Assembly: GCA_937995735.1 (NCBI GenBank)
Contig: CALKIZ010000015.1
Location: 16,071 to 80,070 of the forward strand
DNA length: 64,000 bases
DNA from: an uncultured Neomegalonema sp.
GTDB lineage: Bacteria > Pseudomonadota > Alphaproteobacteria > Rhodobacterales > Rhodobacteraceae
Reading direction: 5' to 3'
Program-made: the position numbers and the translations under genes
Shown here: piece after piece, positions 9,113-18,003 of the stretch
Position numbering within the stretch: position 1 is the first letter of the stretch
Layout: every line of letters begins with the position of its first letter
Notes under the pieces: model-generated
What the model was told of the DNA's origin: nothing
Database searches by the model: none
What the model saw: only the letters and a program-made list of their open reading frames with translations

Positions 9113-10324
9113 TTACTCCGGCGGCGCTCCAACGCATCCCGCAGCAATCAATCCTTCAATCTCATCGGCGCTATATCCATACTCAGCAAGCACTTCGGCG
9201 AAATGCTCGCCGAGCTGAGGGGCGGGGCGGTTCACGCCTCCCGGTGTTTGCGAAAATTTCACGGGAAGGCCAATCGTTTCAACCGCACCCGCGCCGGGGT
9301 GATCCGTCTCGACAATCATCTCCCGCGCACGGGCTTGCGGGTCCGCGTGCATTTCGGTGATGGAGAGAACCGGCCCTGCGGGAAATCCGCCGGCCTCCAA
9401 CAAGCCAAGCCATACCTCGGTTGTCTTTGTCCGAAAGCGTTTGGTGAGGGCTTCGGTCAAAGCATCAAGATTATCCATCCGGGCTTTGTTCGTGGAAAAC
9501 CGTGTGTCGTCGTTCAGCTCCGGCGCTTCGATCAGGGCAATCAACCGCTCCCAATTCGCTTGATTGGCCGCGCCGATATTGATCCAGCCGTTGGCGGTTT
9601 CAAACGCTTGATAAGGGGCGTTGAGCGGGTGCGCGCTGCCCATTGGTCCCGGTGAAATGCCCGTGGCAAAGGCGATGGCTGATTGCCAATAAGTGTGCGT
9701 GATTGCCGCTTCGAACAACGATGTATCGACTTTTTGGCCTTCGCCGGTTTGCAAGCGTCTGGCATAAGCGGCGGCTACGCCCATCGCACCAAGAATGCCC
9801 GCCGTAATGTCAGAGACGGGTGCGCCGACTTTGACCGGCGGACGGCCCGCGCCCTCTCCGGTGATCGACATCAGGCCGGACATGCCTTGCGCGATCAGAT
9901 CAAACCCGCCGCGATCGGCATAAGGGCCGGTGCGTCCAAAGCCCGATATTTCGCAATAGATCAGGCCGGGATTGTCTTTGCGCAGCGTCTCATACCCAAG
10001 GCCGAGTTTTTCCATCGTGCCTTTGCGGTAATTCTCGATCACGACATCTGCCGTGGAGAGCATCTTGCGCAGAACCGCATTGCCTTCGGGGTTTTTCAGA
10101 TCGAGGACGATGCCGCGCTTGTTGCGGTTCATCATCATAAAGGCGGCAGATTCGCCGTTGATCTCTGGGGGTACAGAACGGCGCGTATCGTCGCCGCTCG
10201 TCTTTTCAACCTTGATGACATCAGCGCCCATATCGGCCAACATCAACCCGCAGACCGGACCGGCCATAATATGCGCCAGCTCAATGACCTTCATGCCATG
10301 CAAGGGACCGCGCGGGGTCGTCAA
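9113..10324 (-). CDS. Family III CoA-transferase (CaiB/BaiF)
   Basis: Transfers CoA between carboxylic acids in the cytoplasm; 403 residues, normal for the family. Seen: PLHGMKVIELAHIMAGP at the N-terminus, ADMGADVIKVEKTSGDDTR, MNRNKRGIVLDLKNPEG, VIENYRKGTMEKLGLGYE, and the catalytic-Asp region SGFGRTGPYADRGGFDLIAQ. Its start overlaps the stop of the GlcG-like gene by four bases, making it the last gene of the TRAP operon. That suggests activation of the acid imported by DctPQM. The CoA donor and acceptor cannot be read from sequence. Confidence 0.93.
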   Translation of the reverse strand: MTTPRGPLHGMKVIELAHIMAGPVCGLMLADMGADVIKVEKTSGDDTRRSVPPEINGESAAFMMMNRNKRGIVLDLKNPEGNAVLRKMLSTADVVIENYRKGTMEKLGLGYETLRKDNPGLIYCEISGFGRTGPYADRGGFDLIAQGMSGLMSITGEGAGRPPVKVGAPVSDITAGILGAMGVAAAYARRLQTGEGQKVDTSLFEAAITHTYWQSAIAFATGISPGPMGSAHPLNAPYQAFETANGWINIGAANQANWERLIALIEAPELNDDTRFSTNKARMDNLDALTEALTKRFRTKTTEVWLGLLEAGGFPAGPVLSITEMHADPQARAREMIVETDHPGAGAVETIGLPVKFSQTPGGVNRPAPQLGEHFAEVLAEYGYSADEIEGLIAAGCVGAPPE

Positions 10325-10758
10325 GATGCACTCCCTCCGGTGTCCGGCTCAAACCCGGCGGCAGTGATGGCGTCAACTGCGCACGCCTCGTCATTGTCCG
10401 AACTGTCGCCGGTTACACCGACGGCCCCGATGATCGCGCCACCCGAACGGATCAAGACGCCGCCGGGAACCGGAACCAAAGCACCGCTCGCAAGACTGTT
10501 CATCGACTGAATGAAATACGGTTGTTCCTGAGCACGTTCGAACAAGGCGCGCGACCCGATGCCCATCATCACCGCACCATGGGCTTTGCCATGGGCAATG
10601 GCGAAGCGCATCGGGCTTGCTCCATCGGAGCGTTCAAACGCAATCGGATGACCGCCCGCATCAATGACACAAACCGACAGAGGTTTCATTCCGCGCTGAG
10701 CGGCTTGCGCGAATATCTCCTGAATAAGCCCCCGCGCGATGTTCAGTGTCAGACTCAT
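10321..10758 (-). CDS. GlcG/HbpS family (heme-binding-protein-like) small protein
   Basis: 145-residue protein of the GlcG/HbpS/PduO-C-like domain family. Seen: LNIARGLIQEIFAQAAQRG, VCVIDAGGHPIAFERSDGA, the central HGKAHGAVM helix, and the glycine-rich GALVPVPGGVLIRSGGAIIGAVGVTG. The start at 10758 is preferred because its ATG overlaps the dctM stop (10755-10757); a longer frame to 10869 is inside dctM. Family members accompany glycolate, propanediol and dicarboxylate operons and some bind heme or cobalamin, but their role is unsettled. Here it sits between the TRAP permease and the CoA-transferase. Confidence 0.88.
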   Translation of the reverse strand: MSLTLNIARGLIQEIFAQAAQRGMKPLSVCVIDAGGHPIAFERSDGASPMRFAIAHGKAHGAVMMGIGSRALFERAQEQPYFIQSMNSLASGALVPVPGGVLIRSGGAIIGAVGVTGDSSDNDEACAVDAITAAGFEPDTGGSAS

Positions 10759-12035
10759 CGGTAGAAATACTCCACGAGGAACATCGGCACGGCGGGCACA
10801 TAGGTACAGATCAAGAGCACCGTCAGCAGGACCGCGACGAAGTAGATATTCACTTTCGTGACTTCCCACACATTCGCCCGCGCAATCGAACAGGACGTAA
10901 TAAGCACGCTGGCAACAGGCGGTGTTTGCTGTCCGATGGCGAGGTTCAATGTCACCACAAGACCGAAATGCACGGGATCAATTCCCGCCCCTTGGATCAG
11001 TGGAATAACAATCGGAACCACAAGAATAATCGCCGCCGCCGAATGCAGGAAAAACCCGATAACCAGGAAGAAGAAATTCAGGATCAGCAGAATGACATAC
11101 TTGTTGTCCGTAAAGGCCAGCAGGTCCGCAGCGATTTGCTGAGGTACTTGGGCGCGGGTCAGGAAACCGCCCATCAAGACAGACGCGGCAACCAACAGCA
11201 TCACCACCGCCGTCTGCATCCCGCCATCAAGCATGGCCGCTTTGAGTTGGCGGAGGTCAACCTCGCGATACCAAAGGCCCACCACGATTGAGGCCAGCAC
11301 TGCCAGCCCTGCCGCTTCGGTGGCTGTAACGTATCCACCGAATATGCCGCCAAGAATAATAACCGGCAGAGCAAAGGTCGGTAGCGCCTCGATGAAAGTT
11401 TCGCGCACGCGCTTTCCGTTGAAGGCCTCTTCGACAGGCAAATCATAGCGCCGCGCAAACCCATAGGCCACGCCCATCAATCCAGCAGCACCCAGCAAAC
11501 CGGGTACAATTCCGGCAACGAACAACTGCTCAACCGATGTCCCCGCTGACACGGCATACAGGATCATTGGGATTGATGGAGGGATGATAATCGCGAGCGA
11601 TGCCGATGAAGAGGTAATCGCGGCGGCAAATTCTTTCGAGTAACCGCGCTTTTTCATCTCGGGGATCATGATCGACCCCATCGCGGCAACATCGGCGACC
11701 GCTGATCCTGAAATCTCAGCGAAGAATAGCGACACGCCGACATTGACCATCGCCAATCCGCCGCGCACGAACCCGATTAGCGCCGAGACAAAATTGATCA
11801 GCCGGACCGTGATGCCGGTTGCATTCATAATCGCGCCCGCAAGCACAAACATGGGGATTGCGATGAGGGAGAACTTTGTCGCTCCGTCATACATATCGAG
11901 GGCAACGGTGACGAGGCTGTCGACGCCTTCGGTCACGAGCAACCCCATGACACCGGCCACCGCTAGAGCAACCGCAATCGGTACGTTGATCAGGATCAAC
12001 AACAGGAGAATAAGGAACATGGAGACAATGAGCAT
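10755..12035 (-). CDS. dctM: TRAP transporter large permease (DctM type)
   Basis: Large membrane subunit of a TRAP transporter, which uses the sodium gradient with DctP and DctQ to import organic acids. 426 residues with about a dozen hydrophobic segments. Seen: INVPIAVALAVAGVMGLL, GTSVEQLFVAGIVPGLLGA, ATEAAGLAVLASIVVG, and the conserved end region GLVVTLNLAIGQQTPPVA. The start at 12035 is chosen since GAGGAGG lies ten bases upstream; the earlier in-frame start at 12053 precedes that site. It begins one base before the dctQ stop codon complement ends (12037), so the two permeases are tightly coupled. Confidence 0.95.
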   Translation of the reverse strand: MLIVSMFLILLLLILINVPIAVALAVAGVMGLLVTEGVDSLVTVALDMYDGATKFSLIAIPMFVLAGAIMNATGITVRLINFVSALIGFVRGGLAMVNVGVSLFFAEISGSAVADVAAMGSIMIPEMKKRGYSKEFAAAITSSSASLAIIIPPSIPMILYAVSAGTSVEQLFVAGIVPGLLGAAGLMGVAYGFARRYDLPVEEAFNGKRVRETFIEALPTFALPVIILGGIFGGYVTATEAAGLAVLASIVVGLWYREVDLRQLKAAMLDGGMQTAVVMLLVAASVLMGGFLTRAQVPQQIAADLLAFTDNKYVILLILNFFFLVIGFFLHSAAAIILVVPIVIPLIQGAGIDPVHFGLVVTLNLAIGQQTPPVASVLITSCSIARANVWEVTKVNIYFVAVLLTVLLICTYVPAVPMFLVEYFYR

Positions 12036-12036
12036 A

Positions 12037-12549
12037 TCAGGACGCCTCCTCATGGATTTCCGGATGTTCCAGTGAAGTCCCGTCCCTCACAGAGCGCAGA
12101 TAATCGGGCATCGATACGAGTTGGCAAATGATAAACAGCGCTGCACCGATTGGGATGACTGATTGGGTGAATTGAATGGGAACCCAATCGAGCGAGACGA
12201 GCGTATCGCCTTCGAGAACTGCGAGCACCTCCATGCCTGCCCATGCGAGCAGGACGAAGAAGGCGAGGATGACGAACTCTCCAAACAGTGCCAGAGCAAT
12301 GCGCAGACCGGGGGGTATCGCGAGCAAGACCGAGTCAAAACCGATATGCCGACGCTTTAAGGCGGCCAGTGCTGCACCGTAATACGTGACCCATGCCAAG
12401 CCGATGGCGGCGACTTCATCATACCAACTGAACGACTCGCCCATCAGTCGTGCGATTACCGAGACGACCACAATAATCGTCAAGCCGATCATTAGAATAA
12501 TCGTTACCCATTCGAGCAGCCATTGCAGGGTATTCTTGATAAATGTCAT
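12037..12549 (-). CDS. dctQ: TRAP transporter small permease (DctQ type)
   Basis: Four-helix small membrane subunit that partners DctM. 170 residues with hydrophobic segments near residues 10-30, 45-65, 90-110 and 130-150. Seen: LTIIVVVSVIARLM, then SFSWYDEVAAIGLAWVTYYG and ALKRRHIGFDS, the two most conserved DctQ stretches. The ATG at 12549 is preferred over a GTG nine codons earlier. An inverted repeat between it and dctP may lower its expression relative to the binding protein. Confidence 0.93.
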   Translation of the reverse strand: MTFIKNTLQWLLEWVTIILMIGLTIIVVVSVIARLMGESFSWYDEVAAIGLAWVTYYGAALAALKRRHIGFDSVLLAIPPGLRIALALFGEFVILAFFVLLAWAGMEVLAVLEGDTLVSLDWVPIQFTQSVIPIGAALFIICQLVSMPDYLRSVRDGTSLEHPEIHEEAS

Positions 12550-12624
12550 GTAGGTCCGCCATGAGATTACCGCCACCCCGATGATCGGTGGGGTAGCAGT
12601 GTGTAAGCGTGATAATCTACGAAA

Positions 12625-12645
12625 GCCCCGGCGGTTGGCCGGGGC
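12625..12645 (-). terminator. Intercistronic hairpin between dctP and dctQ
   Basis: An eight-base perfect GC-rich stem (arms 12625-12632 and 12638-12645, five-base loop) follows the dctP stop by 12 bases in the minus direction. On that strand only a short T run (TTTC) follows, so it looks like an attenuator or mRNA-stabilising 3' hairpin rather than a full stop. Confidence 0.6.
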
Positions 12646-12657
12646 AATACCCGTGTT

Positions 12658-13635
12658 TTAATTCGACGCAGCCAATCCGAGAACCGTGTCGATCAGGGCT
12701 TGTCCGCCTTCAACCGAGGATGCGAACTCTTCATAAATAGGTTTTGATGCTTCGATAAATGCGGCCTTGTCAGGGTCATTCACTTCAACGCCAGCGTCTT
12801 CGATGACCTTCAAAAGTTCGACCTCAAGCTCGGCAGCTTTTTTGTAAACCTCTTCCTGCGAAGATGCTGCACAGGCTTCAAGTTCGATGCGGACATCGAG
12901 AGGCAGCTTGGCAAAGTGCTTGGCGGATACCAGCACATAAGCGGGCGTATAAACATGCCCCGTGCGCGAGAGATACTTTTGTACCTCTTGGAATTTTGCC
13001 GAAGCAATCTGAGCGTAGGGGTTTTCCTGCCCGTCGATCACGCCGGTCTGAAGTGCGGTGAACACTTCGGAAAACGCCATCGGGGTCGGGTTCGCGCCGT
13101 AGAGCTTGAACATCTTCACGCGCCATGCGCCTTTTGGTGTGCGCAGCTTGATCCCATCAAGATCAGCAGGAACATTAATCGGGCGGGTGTTGTTGGTGAT
13201 GTTGCGGAATCCATTCTCGAAATACCCGAGGATGCGATAGCCCTTCGCATTCGCCGCATCTTGGAACGTTCCGCCAAGTGCCTTTTGCACACGGCGCATG
13301 TGGTCACGGTCTTGAATGATGTAAGGCATCTCGAAGATACCGAACTCATCAGAAACGGAGGACATCACCGAGGACGGCAAGGCAAAATCAACTTGTCCCA
13401 GTTTCAGCTTTTGCAGCAGCTCTTTATCTTTGCCGAGTTGCGATGACCCAAAGGTTTGCACCTCGCCTTTATCGCCAAGCGCCGTGTTTGCGCATTGCGC
13501 GAAAGCGTTCACACTGTATTCAAACAGCGATCCCGGTTTCCCGACATGGCCAAATTTCAGGACTTCGGCAGCGTTCGCTGCGCCGCTGATCAGGCCTAGG
13601 GCGAGTGCGCCCGCGACTATCCGGTTCATGGTCAT
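12658..13635 (-). CDS. dctP: TRAP transporter substrate-binding protein (DctP family)
   Basis: Periplasmic solute receptor of the TRAP system, 325 residues. Signal peptide: MTMNRIVAGALALGLISG, cleavage after ANA. Seen: LKFGHVGKPGSLFEYSVNAF at the mature N-terminus, ELLQKLKLGQVDFALPS, and the hallmark DLDGIKLRTP with the conserved arginine that usually binds the ligand carboxylate (R near residue 170), followed by GANPTPMAFSEVFTALQTGVIDGQENP. The first of two close ATGs is used because GGGAGGA lies five bases before it. The ligand should be an organic acid; which one is not decidable here. Confidence 0.96.
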   Translation of the reverse strand: MTMNRIVAGALALGLISGAANAAEVLKFGHVGKPGSLFEYSVNAFAQCANTALGDKGEVQTFGSSQLGKDKELLQKLKLGQVDFALPSSVMSSVSDEFGIFEMPYIIQDRDHMRRVQKALGGTFQDAANAKGYRILGYFENGFRNITNNTRPINVPADLDGIKLRTPKGAWRVKMFKLYGANPTPMAFSEVFTALQTGVIDGQENPYAQIASAKFQEVQKYLSRTGHVYTPAYVLVSAKHFAKLPLDVRIELEACAASSQEEVYKKAAELEVELLKVIEDAGVEVNDPDKAAFIEASKPIYEEFASSVEGGQALIDTVLGLAASN

Positions 13636-13694
13636 AACTTTCCTCCCGTTGAATTAATTAAGACGACCGGATTATTTCCGGTTCGTTTCTATGG

Positions 13695-14873
13695 TTAGTT
13701 TGTTCCTTTCGGTGGCGTTGCCGCAAGGAAATCCATTGCGGCCTGTGCGCCGCCTTTTTCATAGGAAACCCCAGCCCGTTGCAGGCCCATTTCTACACCG
13801 CAAAGTGTACCCATCAAAGTCAGGTCGTTGAAATCGCCCAAATGTCCTATGCGGAACACCCGATCTGCAATCTTATTCAGACCCGTGCCGAGCGACATAT
13901 CGAACCCGTCCAAGATCGTCTGGCGCAAAGCATCCGCGCCTTTTCCGTCCGGCATTACGACAGCCGTCAGCGAGTCTGAATAGAGCGCCGGATCTTGGCA
14001 CAGTATTTCGAGGCCCCAAGCCCGTACAGCGGTTCGTGTAGCTTCGCCGTGTCTTGTGTGGCGGGCAAAAACATTCTCCAGCCCTTCTTCGGCAAGCATG
14101 TCGATGGCTTCACGCAGGCCATAGAGCAAGGTGGTTGCGGGCGTGTAAGGGAAAAATCCGCTCCCGTTCGGGCCTGTCATATCCAGCCAGTCCCAGTACG
14201 AACGTTTTGTGCCTCCGGCTTTTGCAACCGCCATTGCCTTTTCGCTGACGGCGTTAAACGAAAGACCGGGGGGCAGCATCAATCCCTTTTGCGAGCCTGC
14301 AACAACAACATCGACGCCCCATTCATCGGTGCGAAAATCAATCGACCCCAGCGATGAAATCGTATCGACCATAAGTAATGCAGGGTGGTTCGCCTCATCC
14401 ATCGCGCGGCGAATGGCCGGAATATCCGAGGTGATGCCGGTCGAGGTGTCGTTATGAACAACGCAAACGGCTTTGATGGAGTGGTTCGTATCGGCTTTTA
14501 ATTGCTCGGCAATCGCTTCTGCATTGGCTCCGTTGCGCCAATCGCCTTGCATGAACAATGGCTCAAATCCGAGCCTTTCGGCCATTTTCTTCCAAAGGGT
14601 CGCGAACTGCCCCGTTTCATACATCAGCACAGAATCGTTCGGAGCAAGCGTATTGACCAACGCCGCTTCCCATGCCCCTGTGCCCGAAGCAGGAAAGATA
14701 AAGACGTGGTTCTTCGTCTTAAAAATCGGCTTTAAGTCTTCAAGAATACCCTGCCCGAGATCGCCGAATTCCGGCCCCCGATGGTCCATGACCGCACGGT
14801 GCATCGCCCGGAGTATCCGGTCCGGCGTATTCGTTGGCCCCGGAATTTGGAGGAAATGACGCCCCGATTTCAT
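13695..14873 (-). CDS. Class V PLP aminotransferase, glyoxylate type (serine/aspartate-glyoxylate)
   Basis: Transfers an amino group to glyoxylate to form glycine, with serine, alanine or aspartate as likely donors. 392 residues. Seen: FLQIPGPTNTPDRIL, MDHRGPEF, PASGTGAWEAALVNTL (PLP phosphate region), VDTISSLGSIDF, and AGSQKGLMLPPGL, whose Lys196 should form the Schiff base; FRIGHLGDFNDLTLMG ends the small domain. The start at 14873 has GGAGAG eight bases upstream, whereas longer starts do not. It is the first gene of the operon that continues with dctPQM, so its amino acceptor or donor may be related to the imported acid. Compare the second paralogue at 28434-29630, which lacks this lysine. 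Confidence 0.93.
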   Translation of the reverse strand: MKSGRHFLQIPGPTNTPDRILRAMHRAVMDHRGPEFGDLGQGILEDLKPIFKTKNHVFIFPASGTGAWEAALVNTLAPNDSVLMYETGQFATLWKKMAERLGFEPLFMQGDWRNGANAEAIAEQLKADTNHSIKAVCVVHNDTSTGITSDIPAIRRAMDEANHPALLMVDTISSLGSIDFRTDEWGVDVVVAGSQKGLMLPPGLSFNAVSEKAMAVAKAGGTKRSYWDWLDMTGPNGSGFFPYTPATTLLYGLREAIDMLAEEGLENVFARHTRHGEATRTAVRAWGLEILCQDPALYSDSLTAVVMPDGKGADALRQTILDGFDMSLGTGLNKIADRVFRIGHLGDFNDLTLMGTLCGVEMGLQRAGVSYEKGGAQAAMDFLAATPPKGTN

Positions 14874-14961
14874 TCGCATTCTCTCCAATAGAGGTACTTG
14901 ATATTGCTTATTTCTGCCTTTTAATGAATTTGGTATTCTACAATCGGTCAAGTGGTAATTT

Positions 14962-17850
14962 ATGCTCGAACCTTCGGTGCTGACGAAGCTGCGTGACGAA
15001 ATCGAAGGCGATGTGCTGTCCAGTGCGTTCGACCGGGGGCGCTATGCGACCGATGCTTCCTTCTATCAGATTATACCAAAGGCCGTCGTTGTGCCGCGCC
15101 GGTGGAGCGATGTTGAGGCAACGCTTGCCGTTGCACGTGAGGCGGGAGTCCCGGTTACGGCAAGGGGCGGCGGGACTTCACAAGCGGGGCAAACGATCAA
15201 TGACAGTATCGTCATTGATTTTTCCAAGCACCTGAACCGTGTTCTTGATTACGATCCACAAACGCGGAGGGCGGTAGTTGAACCCGGACTGGTCCTCGAT
15301 GAATTAAATCGACGCCTGAAGAAGGACGGCCTTTGGTTTCCGGTGGATGTATCTACGGCGTCCCGTGCGACTATTGGCGGGATGACGGCAAATAATTCCT
15401 GTGGTTCGCGTTCGATCCGCTACGGTATGATGCGCGATAATGTTGCCTCGCTTGATGCGCTGATGGCGGATGGCACGAAGCGGCATTTCGGCCTTGTTCA
15501 AGAGGGCGATCGTCTTGGCGCGGAACTGGCCCGTCTTGGTGCGCGCGAGGCGGAGGAAATCACCGCCAGATTACCGCGCGCCGCTCGTCGGGTTGGCGGT
15601 TATAATATTGATGCGCTCTTGCCGGACGATACGCCGCCTAATCTAGCGACATTGTTGGTGGGGTCCGAAGGGACACTCGCGATTACCGAAAAAGTCGAGC
15701 TGAAACTGTCTCCGGTTTTGGGAAAGAAGACCCTTGGCGTTTGTCATTTTCCGACCTTTTACGCGGCGATGGATGCGGCACAGCATATCGTAAAACTTGG
15801 GCCTGTTGCTGTTGAATTGGTCGATCACAATATGATCGCTCTCGGGCGCGACATTCCGCAATTCCGTCCCATCGTGGATGAGTTTGTAAAGGGCGATCCG
15901 GCGGCTCTTTTGCTTGTAGAGTTTGCGGAAGAAGACGCCCCAGAAAACGCGCGTCGTTTGGCGGGCTTGCACGATTTGATGGCTGATCTCGGGTATGCTT
16001 TTGACGATCCCGGCAAACAAACCGGCGGTGTTGTCGAGGCGATAGACCTCGCTTTTCAAGCGCGTATCTGGGGCGTGAGAACGCAGGGCCTTAACATCAT
16101 GATGTCGATGAAATCGGAAGGTAAGCCGGTTTCATTCGTGGAGGATTGCGCGGTCGCGCTGGAACATCTCGCTGCTTTTACCGAGCGCTTGACCGGCGTG
16201 TTTCGCAAACACGGGACGGATGGCACGTGGTATGCTCATGCCTCGGTCGGCTTGCTGCATGTGCGTCCGGTTTTGAATCTGCGCGAAGACCTCGGCGCAA
16301 AACAACTCCGTGCGATTGCAGAAGAAGCCTTTGACCTCGTGGCGGAATATAAAGGCAGTCATTCGGGCGAGCATGGCGATGGTATTGTCCGGTCCGAATT
16401 CCATGAAAAGATGTTCGGCTCGCGGATTGTCCGGGCTTTCGAAGAGGTGAAAACCCACTTCGATCCGGCGAACATGCTGAACCCCGGTAAGATCGTCCAC
16501 CCGCCAAAAATGGACGACCGAACGCTGTTTCGTACTCCGCCGGATTACCGGCAAGAGAGTATCGAGACTGCTTTTGACTGGTCGGGCTGGCCCGGTGGCC
16601 TCGTCGGTGCAGCAGAGATGTGTAACAACAACGGCGCGTGTCGAAAGCTGGAAGGCGGTGCGATGTGCCCCAGTTATCGCGCCACCCGAAACGAGCGCGA
16701 TCTGACACGCGGACGCGCGAATACCTTGCGCCTCGCTTTGACGGGACAGTTGGGCCAAGATGCCTTTGCCAGTGAAGACATGGCCGAGACGATGAAGCTC
16801 TGTGTCTCATGCAAAGCCTGCAAACGGGAATGCCCGATGTCGGTCGATATGGCCGCGATGAAGACGGAGGTGCTTGCCGCTCGTGCAGCGCAAGGCAAGA
16901 TTGGGTTGCGGGATAAGCTCGTCGCGCATCTTCCGCGATATGCGCCGCTGCTGTCCAAGTTACGCTTTCTCGGAAATGCGCGGGATGCCGTGCCGGGGAT
17001 GGCGGCTGTGTCCGAACGGATGTTCGGGTTGAGCGCCCGGCGGAAGCTTCCCAAATGGCAATCGCCTTTTGCCGCTCACCATGTCCCGCGCGCCCGTCAG
17101 AGTGGGGCGGAAACGGTTCTGCTTTGGGCGGATACGTTCAACCGTTATTTCGAGCCGGAAAATCTCTATGCCGCCTCGCGCGTTTTATTCGCTGCAGGGT
17201 ATAATGTCGAAGTAGCGGGGCCGGAGGATGATCGTCCTTTATGTTGCGGGCGGACCTATCTCGCCACCGGATTGGTAGATCGGGCGGTCGCGGAGATGGC
17301 CCGTTCCGCCGCTCATCTGTTACCCCGCATCGAAGCAGGGGCAACTGTTGTCGGGCTGGAGCCGTCATGCCTGCTCACCTTCCGTGATGAGGCACCGCGC
17401 CTCAAAGACAGCGGATGGACCGAAGACGCCGCCCAGCGGGTTATGTTGTTTGAAGAATTCATCGCCGCCGAAATGGACTCAGGGAATTTCGCGCTCCCTC
17501 TTGCACCGATTGCAAAGAAAGCCTTTTTACACGGCCATTGCCATCAAAAGGCTCATGCGGTGATGGGGTCAGTTGAAAAGGTATTGGGCCTTATTCCTAA
17601 CCTTTCGGTTGAACTGATCGAGTCGAGCTGTTGCGGAATGGCGGGTGCGTTCGGATACCAAGCTGAGACGTATGACGTCTCCAAAGCGATGGCCGAATTG
17701 TCGCTCGCTCCGGCAGTAAGGGTCGCGTCGCCTGATGATTTGATTGTCGCTGACGGAACGTCCTGCCGTCATCAGATTACAGATTTCGGAGGCCGCGAAG
17801 CCCTGCATGTTGCGCGCCTCCTTGAGATGGCACACATAACGGTTGAATAG
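14962..17850 (+). CDS. FAD/Fe-S 2-hydroxyacid dehydrogenase, YdiJ-like
   Basis: Large fused flavoprotein, 962 residues, in the class of YdiJ (D-2-hydroxyglutarate dehydrogenase) and Dld-type lactate dehydrogenases. N-terminal FAD_binding_4 domain (about 35-210) shows VTARGGGTSQAGQ and MTANNSCGSRSIRYG; the FAD-oxidase C domain (about 230-530) contains SGEHGDGIVRSEFH. A ferredoxin-like part follows with CNNNGACRKLEGGAMCPSY near 553 and CVSCKACKRECP near 614, enough for two [4Fe-4S] clusters. The C-terminal third has two CCG-type motifs (LCCGRTYLATG near 760, SSCCGMAGAFGY near 889). Divergent from the aminotransferase/TRAP operon by 88 bases, so probably co-regulated and oxidising a related 2-hydroxyacid. 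Confidence 0.92.
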   Translation: MLEPSVLTKLRDEIEGDVLSSAFDRGRYATDASFYQIIPKAVVVPRRWSDVEATLAVAREAGVPVTARGGGTSQAGQTINDSIVIDFSKHLNRVLDYDPQTRRAVVEPGLVLDELNRRLKKDGLWFPVDVSTASRATIGGMTANNSCGSRSIRYGMMRDNVASLDALMADGTKRHFGLVQEGDRLGAELARLGAREAEEITARLPRAARRVGGYNIDALLPDDTPPNLATLLVGSEGTLAITEKVELKLSPVLGKKTLGVCHFPTFYAAMDAAQHIVKLGPVAVELVDHNMIALGRDIPQFRPIVDEFVKGDPAALLLVEFAEEDAPENARRLAGLHDLMADLGYAFDDPGKQTGGVVEAIDLAFQARIWGVRTQGLNIMMSMKSEGKPVSFVEDCAVALEHLAAFTERLTGVFRKHGTDGTWYAHASVGLLHVRPVLNLREDLGAKQLRAIAEEAFDLVAEYKGSHSGEHGDGIVRSEFHEKMFGSRIVRAFEEVKTHFDPANMLNPGKIVHPPKMDDRTLFRTPPDYRQESIETAFDWSGWPGGLVGAAEMCNNNGACRKLEGGAMCPSYRATRNERDLTRGRANTLRLALTGQLGQDAFASEDMAETMKLCVSCKACKRECPMSVDMAAMKTEVLAARAAQGKIGLRDKLVAHLPRYAPLLSKLRFLGNARDAVPGMAAVSERMFGLSARRKLPKWQSPFAAHHVPRARQSGAETVLLWADTFNRYFEPENLYAASRVLFAAGYNVEVAGPEDDRPLCCGRTYLATGLVDRAVAEMARSAAHLLPRIEAGATVVGLEPSCLLTFRDEAPRLKDSGWTEDAAQRVMLFEEFIAAEMDSGNFALPLAPIAKKAFLHGHCHQKAHAVMGSVEKVLGLIPNLSVELIESSCCGMAGAFGYQAETYDVSKAMAELSLAPAVRVASPDDLIVADGTSCRHQITDFGGREALHVARLLEMAHITVE

Positions 17851-17868
17851 CGGATTTGTTGAATATTT

Positions 17869-17891
17869 TTCGTACCTTGTAAGGTAACGAA
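17869..17891. repeat. Inverted repeat after the YdiJ-like gene
   Basis: A ten-pair dyad with a single-base bulge, centred on TACCTTGTAAGGTA (17873-17886), lies 19 bases after the dehydrogenase stop. No T run follows on the plus strand. It could be a weak terminator or a regulatory site for the next gene. Confidence 0.4.
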
Positions 17892-18003
17892 GCCGCTCTC
17901 GCGATCCTCAAGCGATCGTCATAGCTGTTGATTGAACGATTTCACTCTTCGCAACATTTGTCGTTATAGAACAAGGTATGAATCACGTCCGGAATGTTGC
18001 TCA

